DNA from: Hondaea fermentalgiana | Lineage: Eukaryota; Sar; Bigyra; Thraustochytrida; Thraustochytriidae | DNA length: 64,000 nucleotides | Assembly (NCBI GenBank): GCA_014084085.1 | Contig: NPFB01000074.1 | Coordinates: forward strand, 241,967-305,966 | Direction of reading: 5' to 3' | Shown: positions 47,062-57,355 of the stretch, piece by piece | Layout of the letters: every line of letters starts with the position of its first letter | How positions within the stretch are numbered: the stretch's first letter is position 1 | Position numbers and translations under genes: made by a program | Notes under the pieces: model-generated | Told to the model about the DNA's origin: nothing | Databases searched by the model: none | Seen by the model: only the letters and a program-made list of their open reading frames with translations

Positions 47062-49098
47062 ATGCCCAAGAAGAAGGATGCCGTCGATGTCGCGGTCAAG
47101 CATCGCATGAGCCCTCAGATGCTTCACCCGCTGGCAATCGATGTCCTCAAGGACTATTTCGGACCGGTACGTCGCGCAGAGTATCTGGAAATGGGGCGCG
47201 GAATATCATTCAATCGTTGTATTGATGGAAACTAACCATTTTGCCTTGTCGCGACCTGGGAAATGCAGGTGATCGCAGCAGTCGGCCAGGTGCTCTTGCG
47301 CCAAGGCCCCCTCTCCTTCAAGGCCATTCTATTTCAGGCGAAACAGTTCCAACATTCAGGACCGAGATCACAGATGGACGCACCGGGCGTGGATGAAGCA
47401 CCAGAAACCGTCTTTCGACAGCTCGACGAGTCCCTCGTACGATCTGCTCTTCTCACTCTCATTCGGCACGACATGGTCACCGTGAGCATCCGTTCTGCAT
47501 TGTCAAAAGAAGACCTTTCTGACCCGTTGATGGCGGCGACGCGGACGCCAGATCATGGCGTTTACGCAATCGATCCTCGGCGCATCCTCATGATCCAACG
47601 CACGGCTCTTTTCCAGGGAAATGTGCTCCTCGCGCACGGCGACACGGCACAGTTTATCGTGGAAGAAATGGCTTTGCTTGGATCGGACTCCAAAGAAGGT
47701 GTTCTAGACCACTTTGCACTTCGAATTCTTTGGCGCGAAAACGATCGCGCCAAAGCTCACTACGAAGACATTCTCGAGGAACACAATTGGAACTTTGCCG
47801 AGGCCGAGGCCAACAAAGAGGTCAACGAAAAAGAGCTTCTCGAGAAACCCGTCGCCGCAGCAATCAAGGAGCGCGTTTCACCTGTTTTTGACAAACTTGT
47901 GCACTATGGTATTCTCGTGCGGCATCGCAAGTTCACAGTCGCCGCGCTCGGAGGCGGTGCTCCCTCGCCCGAGCATGAGGCCGGAAACAATAAACGTAAG
48001 GCGGCCGAGATGGCTGGGCACGAAAATGGAAATGGAAAGGAACCCACCGGGGTGTCTCTTCCCTACGGGACCACACGTCCTATCCCTCTCGACGGCAAAG
48101 CCCCGGTAATTCCGGTCGATAAAGAACGCAAACACGCTACCTGGTACAAGCTCAATTGGAATTACTTCTTGTACGAGTTTCGGGGCCAGCTCGTGGCGCG
48201 ATACTGGGGCGACCGTCTCGGATCCAAAGTCGTCGAGGAGATTCTTTTACGCGTTGTTCAACACGATTGCCGTCATTACGGATTGTCTGCAACGGGCGGC
48301 GGCGACCCCTTCATGCTGCGAGACAAGTCCATCTTTGTCAGCGCTGATTTTGACAGCCTTCCGGCCGACGATCCTCTTGCGCAGCTCTTGCGTGACGACG
48401 CTGACAGAGAAGGCGTTCTGCTGCGAGATCTCTATAGTGAAGTCCTCGCACGTTTGGAACGTCTGTCCAAGCCCGCCAAGGCCAACAGCACCAGTCTCGT
48501 CTCAACACACATTGGTGGCGGTCGAGGAGGCCGCTCGACGCGAACCATCCAAATCGACTACGAAAAGTCCATCGAGCTCGTCAAGAACGAGTGCGCTCTC
48601 CGTCTTATTCAGGATGCGCACGGGCTTCCGGCGCGTCGCATCTTTCGCATGCTGCAAGATCGAGGCGCGTTAGAGCAAAAGGACATTGCCGACCTCGCGC
48701 TCCTTGATCCGCGTGAGGCGCGCTCTACCGTGCACGAGCTCACGTCTGCGGGCTATCTCTACCTTGAGGAAGCGGCCAAGCGTGCTGACATGAACCCGAA
48801 CAATACCTCATACCTGTTCCGCGTCAAGGAGCATGCCCTTGACGAGGTTCCAGCGACCGTAGCGCTGCATACTTTGCTAAACTTGCGCGTGAGGCAGCGG
48901 GCCATCCTCGAAACCAACGCAGATCTCCTGCACTCCCAGGAAACCGATACAGACACGAGGAGACTCCCGCAGTACCCGCGCATCATGCGATGCACCGAGG
49001 CTGTCACGACACTGTACCATGCTATTCACGACGTTGACAAGACCGTCATGATTGGTACTTGCTTTTCTGAATTCCACGGCGTTGGCGGCGCGGTTTAG
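47062..49098 (+). CDS. DNA-directed RNA polymerase III subunit RPC3 (RPC82/POLR3C) (spliced)
   Basis: A 644-residue Pol III subunit from exons 47062-47166 and 47269-49098. It belongs to the RPC3-RPC6-RPC7 initiation subcomplex, related to TFIIE-alpha, that opens tRNA and 5S promoters in the nucleus. Extended winged-helix domains are visible: LKDYFGP joined to VIAAVGQVLLRQGPLSFKAI (first WH), LVRSALLTLIRHDMVTV, then RILMIQRTALFQGNVLLAHGDTAQFIVEEMALLG, the central WYKLNWNYFLYEFRGQLVARYW, and the C-terminal ALRLIQDAHGLPARRIFRMLQDRG helix-turn-helix with SYLFRVKE. The linker near 245-275 is Gly/Glu/Lys-rich. Exon 1 begins with the basic MPKKKDAVD. Confidence 0.9.
47167..47268 (+). other. intron of the RPC3 gene
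   Basis: A 102-nt phase-0 intron with donor CCG|GTACGT and acceptor AAATGCAG|GTG. Removal joins DYFGP to VIAAVGQVLLRQG, matching the expected first winged helix of RPC3. Confidence 0.9.
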
Positions 49099-49317
49099 CG
49101 AAAGTTCGAACTAAGGATGTACGTCGACGACCCGGCGGCCGGCTTCCGCCTCGGCAAGGTTCGCTCGCATACTGTGTCAATTTTTAAAAGAAAAAGAACT
49201 ACAGGAAAGAAGCTGCATTCAACATCGCTGGTTGCTCACTTTATTTTAAGAATGGTTCTGGGTAAAAGAAGGGAAGGCAGAAAAAGTCTAATGGTCGCTG
49301 GTGTGGGTGAGAGCAGT

Positions 49318-50364
49318 TTACTGCAGAGCAGTCTGCGAGGCGCACGCATGTCCGTAGTAGCCAGTGAAGCAAGTGCAAGTACCCAACTCCGAATCGCACG
49401 TGCCGCGGCCAGAGCACACCTTCGACTCCTCCGTGCCAGCGGTTGTGACAGTGTAGTCAATGTCACCAGCGACGATAGCAGTTCCACCATCGCACGTCAA
49501 CGGGCCCTTGACCGGCTGCGAACCGGCAGCAGACTTGTCCGAGTAATCCACCGTGATCGCCGGCTGCGTACCAGCGTTATCGGTGGAATCAAAGGTGATG
49601 GCAATGGCAACAGCAGAGGTAAAGGGAGTACCGGCGCCGGTGACGGTAACTGTGACAGACGGAATGACATTGTTCGGGAAAGCTTGAAGAGCCTCTGTAA
49701 CTTCCATTGCAGTAAGAGTCTGAATTGCTAGCGGGCGAGTCTCGTGGAGCTGGCCTGTCCAGTCGGTAAACTTGAGGGTGAAGGAGGTGTCATCAAAAGC
49801 GTTGGCGCTGGGCGTAATTGTGATCGTCTGTACTTCATCAACCTGGTCACCGCCGAATCCGCTGCGGAGGGTGAGCGGGTCATCGCCAACAGGGCACATT
49901 CTCCGTTCGCAGGCTGGGCCCTCGTAGCCAGGATCGCAGAGGCACACCATGGTCTGGTCATGATCCCAAAGAGAATTGTAGGAGCTATCAAATGTCTCAA
50001 TCGTCTGACACTGGCCGTGGCCGTTGCAGTCACTAGGGCATTCGTTGCGCTGGCAGGCCTTTCCCGTGAAGCCTTCGTTGCATTCGCACAAACCCGACCT
50101 GCGGTTGCAGGTACCATTGTCACTGCACTCCGAATAGCCGTGGTTGTCGGTGGCAATCTTGCCACTCGACTTTCCGTACGGGCAGACGCGGTTGGAGCAG
50201 TCCTCAGCGTTGGGGTCGGCGTGCGATCCATAGCATGTGCAGCGATCCCAGGCTCCGCACGAGCCGTAGCCATTGCAGTTACCTGCGCATGCAGCATCCG
50301 TAGCAGTCAGCAGGCTCGTGACGGCAACTGCCGCAACGACGAGAGCTGAGAGCTTGGTTTGCAT
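49318..50364 (-). CDS. secreted EGF-like-repeat protein
   Basis: A 348-residue secreted protein. A signal peptide (MQTKLSALVVAAVAVTSLLTATDA) is followed by Cys-rich EGF-like/tenascin-type modules: CAGNCNGYGSCGAWDRCTC, CSDNGTCNRRSGLCECNEGFTGKAC, CPSDCNGHGQC..CLCDPGYEGPAC, and a final CSGRGTCDSELGTCTCFTGYYGHAC. Between the third and last EGF a ~140-residue beta-rich Thr/Val/Ala segment (VQTITITPSANAFDDTSFTLKF) lacks cysteines and is not recognised. Proteins of this build are frequent in stramenopiles and are probably surface or extracellular-matrix components. The frame extends upstream to 50445 without ATG; the ATG at 50364 gives the signal peptide. It converges closely with RPC3. Confidence 0.85.
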   Translation of the reverse strand: MQTKLSALVVAAVAVTSLLTATDAACAGNCNGYGSCGAWDRCTCYGSHADPNAEDCSNRVCPYGKSSGKIATDNHGYSECSDNGTCNRRSGLCECNEGFTGKACQRNECPSDCNGHGQCQTIETFDSSYNSLWDHDQTMVCLCDPGYEGPACERRMCPVGDDPLTLRSGFGGDQVDEVQTITITPSANAFDDTSFTLKFTDWTGQLHETRPLAIQTLTAMEVTEALQAFPNNVIPSVTVTVTGAGTPFTSAVAIAITFDSTDNAGTQPAITVDYSDKSAAGSQPVKGPLTCDGGTAIVAGDIDYTVTTAGTEESKVCSGRGTCDSELGTCTCFTGYYGHACASQTALQ

Positions 50365-50558
50365 TTTGACCTTGTTGTTTTTACTCTTTGGCTTGCTCGC
50401 TTTTCGAATTGAGGTTCGTGGCGACGCTTCTGTATTTGGACACAAATGTCATCTTTGTTAGTATTTCGTCCTCGAATTTCATACAAGTGCCGAGTGAGGG
50501 TGATTTTGCATGATGGCGACCAAAACGCCATCGTCGCACATCTTATCTTTGCGAAGCG

Positions 50559-50583
50559 TGCATGCATGCATGCATGCATGCAT
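50559..50583. repeat. (TGCA)n microsatellite
   Basis: Six tandem TGCA units about 200 bp upstream of the EGF-like gene start. Confidence 0.9.
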
Positions 50584-51746
50584 ACAGACCTCGAGCGCGA
50601 AACAATTAAAGTGCAGCGGTGACAACAAAGCGTACGGCACTCGCTCTCTCGCTCTCTCGCTCTCTCGCTCTTTCTTACTCTCTTCTCGTCCGTTGCTGAT
50701 GTCACGGACGTGGTGCCCTCACCTTGAGCAGCACCCTGCGCTGTCGCGTGTCTTGTTGCGCAATGCAATGCGTCGCACTTACCCGTCCACCAGCGTGAGC
50801 ACGCACGAAGCAAGTCTGCCAGGCACGCACAATACTCGAGCGGAATTGCCTGTCTGCTGCTTGATTTCTGGCGGACGCTGACCCTTGCCTTGCCTTTGCA
50901 CCTTTCAAATGACCGTTTTGCCTGACTGCGAGCAAAGCTCTTGTGTTGCTTTGCCTTCATGCCTTGCACTGATTCTTCCTGGGGATGGCGCTAATTAATT
51001 AGTTGACTCGCACAGCTCAACGGCCTCGCTCAACGTTCAAGTCCCAGGATTATCGCACCCGATTCTCCCACGGTGTTCTTTCGCACGGCAGTGCAGGCTG
51101 CCGACTTGTCTCTACCTCCGACACGTTCAGAGCAAATCGACTGTAGCGGCTCGTCAATGTTCTCAGTGTACGCTCGACTGCTTTCTACTGAGGCGTCCAG
51201 CTGCGACCCTCCTCTAACGTATCTCCCCTCTCAAGCTCCTCCTGCAGCACTGGCGTTCCTTCAGCGCGATGGGCTCAGAGCGCCCACGTCTCGTGCGCTC
51301 TGGAGAGTCTTGTTTTGCCTACCGGTCGTCCGGGGGTCATTTACTCGTGGATAAGCCTCTAATTACCACTGGGGACTTTCAGGAGGGATAAGAAGCGTGT
51401 TTCCTCAACGGACGTGCAGCATTTGTTCTCCCGCAGCCTCCCTCAGCGAGCTCGGTTTTGGCTCGTAGCCGTTGCCAGCGGAGCGGCACTGCAGCGTCGG
51501 CGCCGAGATGTGAGATGACACGCGAACTCGGAAGCTGCACGCTGGAGCTGCTGCGCGCGAAGGTGACCTTATAAAACTCGCTAGCGACGAGGGAGAAGAG
51601 GATGCTTGAGGCCGCACAAGACACGTATCGATTTTTTAGTCCGTTGAATTTGCTCGTTTTCCAAGTTCAAGTTCAAGTTCAACGCGGAGTTCATGCATGC
51701 ACTGCAGCGTGTTAAGTCCAGGACGAGAGTGAAGCGGGCTATTGAT

Positions 51747-51772
51747 AGAGAGGGAGAGAGAGAGAGAGAGAG
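51747..51772. repeat. (GA)n microsatellite
   Basis: About eleven GA dinucleotides followed by an AT-rich poly-A stretch, in the intergenic region before AP-3 sigma. Confidence 0.85.
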
Positions 51773-52680
51773 AATTAATTTTTAAAAAAAGGGGAGAGAG
51801 CTGCCTCGCGTGAGTAGGGTCAACAGTAGGCGTACGGACGCACGGCGTGTCTGCAAAACAACCAAGGCTCGACCGTTTCATCGCTTTGGAACCACAGTGC
51901 TTTTCGCTGGCAGGTCGGACGAGGGCAAGTGTATGTGTGTGTGCTCGTGTGTTTTCGCAAGGCGCATGAGCTTTATCAAAGGACGCGAACGAAGGCAGCC
52001 TCTGACGGGAGTGGAGTGACACGGTGATGAGGAGATGAGCCAACAAGCACGCGTTGCTGCAGCGAAGCGTATTTCTTGCTACTCGTTGACAAGGTGGAAA
52101 CCCGAGGTCCTCGCATCATCAGCTGTCTGTCAACTGATTGACTAACCAACCGACCATCCGGCCGGCCTACCCAATCGGCCGGCCGCCGTCGATCAGCGGA
52201 CCTGTGGCCAAGCAGCTAGTTGGCCGGCCGGTCACCCGCTTCGTGGACCCAACGTTTGCTCCGAAGAGCGCTCTTCTTATCTGTTCGACTTTAACAGCAG
52301 CCAAATGAACTGTGCCAGTTGTCTGTTGGACCTTCCATGCTCGCAAGCATAGATGACGAGGAGCCCTCCACCTTCGAATTGTCCTCCAGACGCATGCTCA
52401 GCAAGGTATACACGTACTTTAAGGCAACAATCGTCTATCGACATTTCAAGGCAGCAAGTTGCGCCCGGCATGATGCTGTGCGACGCTGCGCGAAAAGGCT
52501 CACAAAAGAAGCTCGCCAGGGCAAAAGAAGTCACGTCTGCGTCCATGATCCCGAAATTAATTCTGTTTAAGAGACCTATTTCGACTTAGACCGATTAGAT
52601 ACAAAATGTCTGCCGTTCGATCGCCTCTCTTTCGCTCGCTCGGAGTCAATCCTGATTGGCAACGGCGTCGCGCGCGTCCC

Positions 52681-52718
52681 AGTCGGTCGGTCGGTCGTTA
52701 AGTCGGTCGGTCGGTCGC
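52681..52718. repeat. (GTCG)n-type tetranucleotide repeat in 5' leader
   Basis: Two blocks of GTCG-type tetramers about 100 bp upstream of the AP-3 sigma start codon. Confidence 0.85.
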
Positions 52719-52814
52719 TGCTCTTGGCGCTCTACAGCAAACGCTCCCAACGAGCAAGCGCGCCCACAAGACGCACACACGCGTTTACTTATTTTCCACG
52801 AGCAAGCAGGCAGG

Positions 52815-53357
52815 ATGATTCGGGGCATCTTCATCGTCAACAACTACGGACAGCCGCGGTGCGTCAAGTTCTACGAGGCGGTCGATGAGGCGACGCAGCA
52901 AATCTTGATCCGAGAGATCTTTCTCTTGGTGTCTAAACGCTCCGACAACGTGTGTAACTTTATGGCCGGCGACAGCCTTTCCGGATCCTGGGGCAAGGGT
53001 ACGAAGCTGATCTACCGCCATTATGCAACGCTGTTCTTCGTCTTTGCGTGCGAAGACACTGAGAGCGAACTTGGCATTTTGGACCTGATCCAAGTTTTCG
53101 TCGAAACGCTTGACAAATGCTTCGAGAGCGTGTGCGAGCTCGACCTCATTTTTCACGCGGACAAAGTCCACTATATCTTGGACGAAATTGTCATGGGCGG
53201 CCTCGTGCTTGAGACCAATATGCACGACATCCTGGTCGCTATCAATGAGACAAACAAACTTGAGCGCTCCGCTGAAGATACTTCGCGTTCCGCGAGTGGG
53301 ACTGGCGGTGCCGTTACAAAAAAATCTGGACCTTTTGCCGCTTTTTCACGAGGATAG
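52815..53357 (+). CDS. AP-3 adaptor complex sigma subunit
   Basis: A 180-residue small chain of the AP-3 clathrin-associated adaptor, which sorts cargo from endosome or Golgi to lysosome-like organelles. The longin-type fold is clear: MIRGIFIVNNYGQPRCVKFY, then KLIYRHYATLFFVFACEDTESELGILDLIQVFVETLDKCFESVCELDLIFH (in part), DKVHYILDEIVMGGLVLETN, which separates AP-3 sigma from AP-1 and AP-2 sigma. The last ~35 residues are a Ser/Gly-rich tail. The longer frame upstream starts without ATG; the ATG at 52815 matches the family's exact start. It converges with the TTC39-GOLD gene, 146 bp apart. Confidence 0.93.
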   Translation: MIRGIFIVNNYGQPRCVKFYEAVDEATQQILIREIFLLVSKRSDNVCNFMAGDSLSGSWGKGTKLIYRHYATLFFVFACEDTESELGILDLIQVFVETLDKCFESVCELDLIFHADKVHYILDEIVMGGLVLETNMHDILVAINETNKLERSAEDTSRSASGTGGAVTKKSGPFAAFSRG

Positions 53358-53503
53358 AATAGACGAAACAAATGCGGACATGATTGCAGATGTACGTTCG
53401 GGTCTTTGCATGTTATACGCTTACATCACTGAAAGCAAGAGCAAGAGATTTTTCTCAGGAGAACAAAGAAACAAGATCGCTCAGAAATACCTAAATGCTC
53501 CTT

Positions 53504-55951
53504 CTAGGAGAGGCTGAGATGATTGTGCATCGAATGGCTGCCCGAGGCAGAGGGCGGGAACTCATGCTCGTCAGGAGCAAGCGTACTAAGACGGTACTCG
53601 ATCGACTTTGAACGCATGAAGCTGAATCGGTTATCCCATTCAAAAATGACCTCACCGCACCGCGGCGCTACGAAGAAGCCCACGTGTGGCCCGTCCTCTT
53701 CGCTGTGGCGTTCGATTGTGGAAAAAATCATGACGCCCTCGGCGCCCTCGCCCTCGGCCCCGTCTTCATCCTCGGCCGGACGGAACATGGCCGAAAATTG
53801 GACGTCAAACTTCAGGCACGCCCACTCCCACGCGACGAGCTGACCAGGAGCCGTGATGCGCACGACGTCGCTATGCGCGCCTCCAGCAGGCACAGATACC
53901 GTGGCGTACTCGACTTTTTCCCACGCGGCAGCCACGAGTTTTTTTAGAATGTTGCTCTTGAACATAATGTAATGGTAAATCCACGAGTTTGTTTTGTCGG
54001 CCGCCTCGACCGTGTTGAGCGAATGGCGCGCCGCGAGAAGCTGACCGCGCTGGTACATGTTGAGAGCGCGCAGATAGTGCAGCATCAAAGCGTAGCCCGC
54101 TTCTCGACCCTGAGGGCTTAACGAGGACTCGAGCGCCAGACCGCGATCGCACCACTCGAGCGCAGGTTCGGTCTGGTTGCGCTCCAGCAGAACTTGCGCA
54201 AAGCAGGCACAGACGCGGATCTGGTCGTCAAAATCCGGTTCGCGCTCTGTCTCGTCCTGCTGAAGAAGTGCCAGCATTTCCACCGTGTTCGCTTCCTCCA
54301 TCCAGCGCGTGCACCGCATGCGCCAGATCATGCTTTCGACAATGTCGAGCAGCGGCCAGGGTTCTCGTGGCAGCGGCGCGTCTGACTCCCCCGCACCGGT
54401 TTCGGCCTCAAGAGTCTCGTGATATTCTTTGTACACGTCGAAGGCCCATTCGTCTTGACGGCCCCAGTTGTCCTTCTTCATGGCGCGATAGTTCTCCACC
54501 AGGCAGAGCATTTCTTCCGAGTGCGCCGCTGCTGTAGCCGCGTCCATGTCCTCGATGGGGTCTATATCTGCGCTAGCATCGTGCTCGTCCTCCTCGTCTG
54601 AATCGTCGCCGATGTCGACACCTCCGACATTGTCGAGGTTGTTGCTTGCCTTCTCGCTCTCGGCCTCGTCATGCGCGTTTGTCTCGACACCAGGGCTCAA
54701 GGCATCCAGATTCTCGGTGTCTTTGTTGGTCCCAACCTCGTCGATTTGGTGCACATGATGGCCATCAAGATGAAGATCTTCGTCGTCATCCTCGGCACTA
54801 TCGTCCTCCAAGAGGGCCTCCTCGGCAAGATCAATCTCGTCCTGCGCAAGCTCGGCGCGGTTCTTCACATGAGCAACGACGTGGTAGCAGAGCGCGCTGT
54901 AGATTGCCATAAAGGGAACCATACTGCGACGCCCCACCCGCACATAGACCTGAAGGCTTTCCTCAAAGTAGACGGCCGCGCGTGCAAAATTGAGCTTGGT
55001 GAGCTCGTAGACGCCACGTTTGTAGTTGAGGGCCCACTCGAGCGCCTTGAGCTCACCTGCAAAGGGCGCAGCGCGATCGATGATAACGATGGCGAGATCA
55101 ACGTTCTTCCTGATCGCCTCGAAGTCAGCCTCGATGCCACTGAAAAATACAGACGTGGGATACTTTTCGCTTGCCCAGGCAAAGATTTCATCGCAAGTTT
55201 CGCTATCGGTCTTCGAGAGCGGTTCGTCCAGAAAGCTCTTCGTGTCCACATTAAAGGCAGCCCACACAAGCGCAGCCCAGGGTGCAAACATGCCTTCTTC
55301 CTTCCAGCAGTCTTTGAGCATATCGAGGCCAATGTCGCGATCGCCGGCGAATCCGCTTAGCAGCGAAGCGGCCTTGAGCATGGAGGTGGGCAAGAGGCTG
55401 AGCAGAATGTTGAAGATACCGAGGGTGAGCAGCGCGCAGGAACGAACCACCTCGCGTTCCTTGCCCTGAAACTCCACCGCCTCATTCTTGAGCACTTTGA
55501 TCCACATCCAGGACTTGCACACATTAAAGACGCCCGAGACAAAGGAGTGCTGCAAGCATTGCACGACACCTCCAACCAAGGTGCAAATGCCACGAACTAC
55601 GCTTTTGCCGAGCCAGTCCGAGTCTTCTGCTGCGAGCTGCTCAGCGAACCAAAGTCGCTGCAAGCATTCGTCAAGCTGGTCGTTGGCGAGGGAGGCGACG
55701 CCCTTGATCACGGAGACCAGCGCATATTGGAGCGCGAAGGCGCCCCGGAGATCCCTGACACCCTCCTGCTTGAGGATCTCGGCAGGTCGCTCATTTCGCA
55801 TTCCGCTCGAGAAAACTGACTCTGCGCCCCCAAAATCATTCGTAAAGAGCATCGTCGTTCCCATCTGCATCTTGGCCATGTCTTCGCGCCATGCCTTGAT
55901 CGCTACGTCCTCATTCTCGCCGGCGTTCTGTGCTTCGTCGGGTGAGCTCAT
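53504..55951 (-). CDS. TTC39/IML2-family TPR protein with C-terminal GOLD-like domain
   Basis: An 815-residue protein. The N-terminal half matches the TTC39/IML2 family (TPR-like helical repeats, linked in yeast to lipid-droplet or inclusion clearance): LLTLGIFNILLSLLPTSMLKAASLLSGFAGDRDIGLDMLKDC and WALNYKRGVYELTKLNFARAAVYFEE (in part). A 110-residue acidic linker (about 390-500) interrupts the repeats, and family-like TPRs resume around 500-660. Residues about 685-790 form a GOLD-like beta domain: VPAGGAHSDVVRITAPGQLVAWEWACLKFDVQFS and GEVIFEWDNRFSFMRSKSIEYRL (in part), like the GOLD of Sec14-type and p24 proteins. GOLD domains act in Golgi/ER traffic and lipid binding. The start is a clear ATG. 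It is upstream-flanked by a TTCAAG repeat. Confidence 0.82.
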   Translation of the reverse strand: MSSPDEAQNAGENEDVAIKAWREDMAKMQMGTTMLFTNDFGGAESVFSSGMRNERPAEILKQEGVRDLRGAFALQYALVSVIKGVASLANDQLDECLQRLWFAEQLAAEDSDWLGKSVVRGICTLVGGVVQCLQHSFVSGVFNVCKSWMWIKVLKNEAVEFQGKEREVVRSCALLTLGIFNILLSLLPTSMLKAASLLSGFAGDRDIGLDMLKDCWKEEGMFAPWAALVWAAFNVDTKSFLDEPLSKTDSETCDEIFAWASEKYPTSVFFSGIEADFEAIRKNVDLAIVIIDRAAPFAGELKALEWALNYKRGVYELTKLNFARAAVYFEESLQVYVRVGRRSMVPFMAIYSALCYHVVAHVKNRAELAQDEIDLAEEALLEDDSAEDDDEDLHLDGHHVHQIDEVGTNKDTENLDALSPGVETNAHDEAESEKASNNLDNVGGVDIGDDSDEEDEHDASADIDPIEDMDAATAAAHSEEMLCLVENYRAMKKDNWGRQDEWAFDVYKEYHETLEAETGAGESDAPLPREPWPLLDIVESMIWRMRCTRWMEEANTVEMLALLQQDETEREPDFDDQIRVCACFAQVLLERNQTEPALEWCDRGLALESSLSPQGREAGYALMLHYLRALNMYQRGQLLAARHSLNTVEAADKTNSWIYHYIMFKSNILKKLVAAAWEKVEYATVSVPAGGAHSDVVRITAPGQLVAWEWACLKFDVQFSAMFRPAEDEDGAEGEGAEGVMIFSTIERHSEEDGPHVGFFVAPRCGEVIFEWDNRFSFMRSKSIEYRLSTLAPDEHEFPPSASGSHSMHNHLSLS

Positions 55952-56432
55952 CGCCTTCTTTTGAGTTTCTCTGCGGAGGAAGCAACCGAACCAAAGTCCT
56001 CGTTGACTTGCAGGTGACCGAGCGAGCGAGCGGGCGTGGCGTTCCGTGGATAAAGAACTGCCGCCTGCGCTGCTTCGCGCCGAGTCGCGCTGCCTCGACT
56101 TGCGCCCCTCGTGCTGCGCCGCGCGCCGCTTTGCCGGGTAAAAATCTTTCCTCTTTTGCGCATAGCCACGCCTTATACCTCACTTTCCCTTCAAGTTCAA
56201 GTTCAAAGTCTTTTCACGTTCGACAAAGTAGAAATCGAGAGAAGTAAAGTGAAAAAAAAAACAATTTGTTGTCGCAAGTTGGATTTCTGGAGAAGCGATA
56301 AACCAGTGATCATGCGAAAAGGCAGACCCTTCGTCAAAGGCTCAAGCTGGGACGAGAGAGGAATGAGAAACATGATCTAACAACTGATCTATGCAGGGTC
56401 TAACAAGGGTGGCACTCATTGAGAGTGAGCTC
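55952..56432. other. intergenic region
   Basis: Between the TTC39-GOLD start (minus strand) and the P5CR stop (minus strand). It contains TTCAAG direct repeats at 56190-56207, about 240 bp upstream of the TTC39-GOLD ATG. No gene is seen. Confidence 0.5.
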
Positions 56433-57355
56433 CTACTGCTTGGAAAGCTCGTCAGCACGGGCCTTGGCACTCGTCACGGCGCTCATGACGGTGGCACGAA
56501 AGTTGCCTTTCTCAAGAGCCTCGACGCCAGCGATCGTGGTACCTGTGACAATCCACAAAGAGAATGATGCACGCAAGCAAAGTTAGAGGTGAAAACGTCA
56601 GTGGTGAATGGCTTGGCCAAACAGGAAAAATAATTGAACGTACCGCCAGGACTGCAAACCTGATCCTTGAGCACACCAGGGTGCAGGCCGGTCTCCACAG
56701 CCATTTGCGCGGCGCCCTTGACCATTTGGGCAGCCATCTTCAGGGCCATTGCCCGCGGGAGACCCGCACGGACGGCACCGTCCGCAAGGGCCTCAATCAT
56801 CAAGAAAACATAGGCCGGACCTGAGCCGGTGAGACCCGTCACGGCATTGAGATCCTTTTCGGCACAGGGAATCGCCAGACCAACTGCTGTCATCAGCTCA
56901 CCGACCAAAGCCATGTCGTCCTCGGTAGCATGCGTGCCCTTGACATAGGCAGACGCCGCAGCACCAACGCTGCATGGGGTGTTGGGCATGACACGGATGA
57001 GACGCGAGCCCTCGGGCAAAACGTTTTCCATGGCACCAATCGTGACACCAGCGGCGATCGAAACGACGAGCTTCTCCTTGGTCACAGTGTCGCGAATCTC
57101 CTCGAGCACGTGCGGCAGCACGTATGGTTTCACGGACAAGAAGATGACGTCGCTCTGGGCCACGACCTTGACATTTTCCGTGTACACTGGCACGCCGAGC
57201 TTGCCGACTCTGTCCACGGTGCACTGCGATTTGCAGCTTCCGCACATGCGCGCCACGTCCACGACGCCCTTGGCCTCGAAGCCTGCCATGAGCGCGGTGG
57301 CCATCATGCCGCAGCCGATGAACCCGACGCGGACCTCTGATAGCGTCTTGATCAT
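56433..57355 (-). CDS. proC: pyrroline-5-carboxylate reductase (spliced)
   Basis: A 273-residue P5CR from exons 57355-56644 and 56542-56433, the length typical of the family. It reduces pyrroline-5-carboxylate to proline with NAD(P)H in the last step of proline synthesis, in cytosol or mitochondrion. Visible are the Rossmann loop VGFIGCGMMATALMAGF, DVIFLSVKPYVLPHVL, IRVMPNTPCSVGAAASAYVKG, and the signature TGSGPAYVFLMIEALADGAVRAGLPR. Splicing restores the C-terminal signature VCSPGGTTIAGVEALEKG. Without splicing the frame would end in unrelated residues after SPGG. The ATG at 57355 (MIKTLSEVRVGF) fits; the frame continues upstream to 57907 without family similarity. It is divergent from the SIAE-like gene. 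The symbol is the bacterial ortholog name (PYCR/PRO3 in other eukaryotes). Confidence 0.93.
56543..56643 (-). other. intron of the P5CR gene
   Basis: A 101-nt minus-strand intron with donor GGCG|GTACGT and acceptor TGTCACAG|GTACC. Its removal creates SPGGTTIAG, the conserved C-terminal motif of the family, and a 273-residue product. Confidence 0.93.

Larger units (their letters stand above)
50365..52814. other. 2.4-kb intergenic region with simple repeats, no gene seen
   Basis: Between the EGF gene (-) and AP-3 sigma (+). It has a TGCA run (50559-50583), a CTCTCG run (50640-50672), TTCAAG direct repeats (51662-51682), a GA run (51747-51772), three GGCCGGCC palindromes (52158-52231) and a GTCG-type run (52681-52718). 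All open frames are short and unrecognised. A non-coding RNA cannot be excluded. Confidence 0.5.

Noticed and set aside
51020..51060. GTTCAAGTCCC, similar to a tRNA T-arm
   Set aside because: No matching acceptor stem, D-arm or anticodon arm could be fitted around it; no tRNA was found anywhere by eye.
53110..53517. 135-codon frame overlapping the AP-3 sigma gene
   Set aside because: It is the +1 frame of AP-3 sigma followed by 3' flank; no family features.
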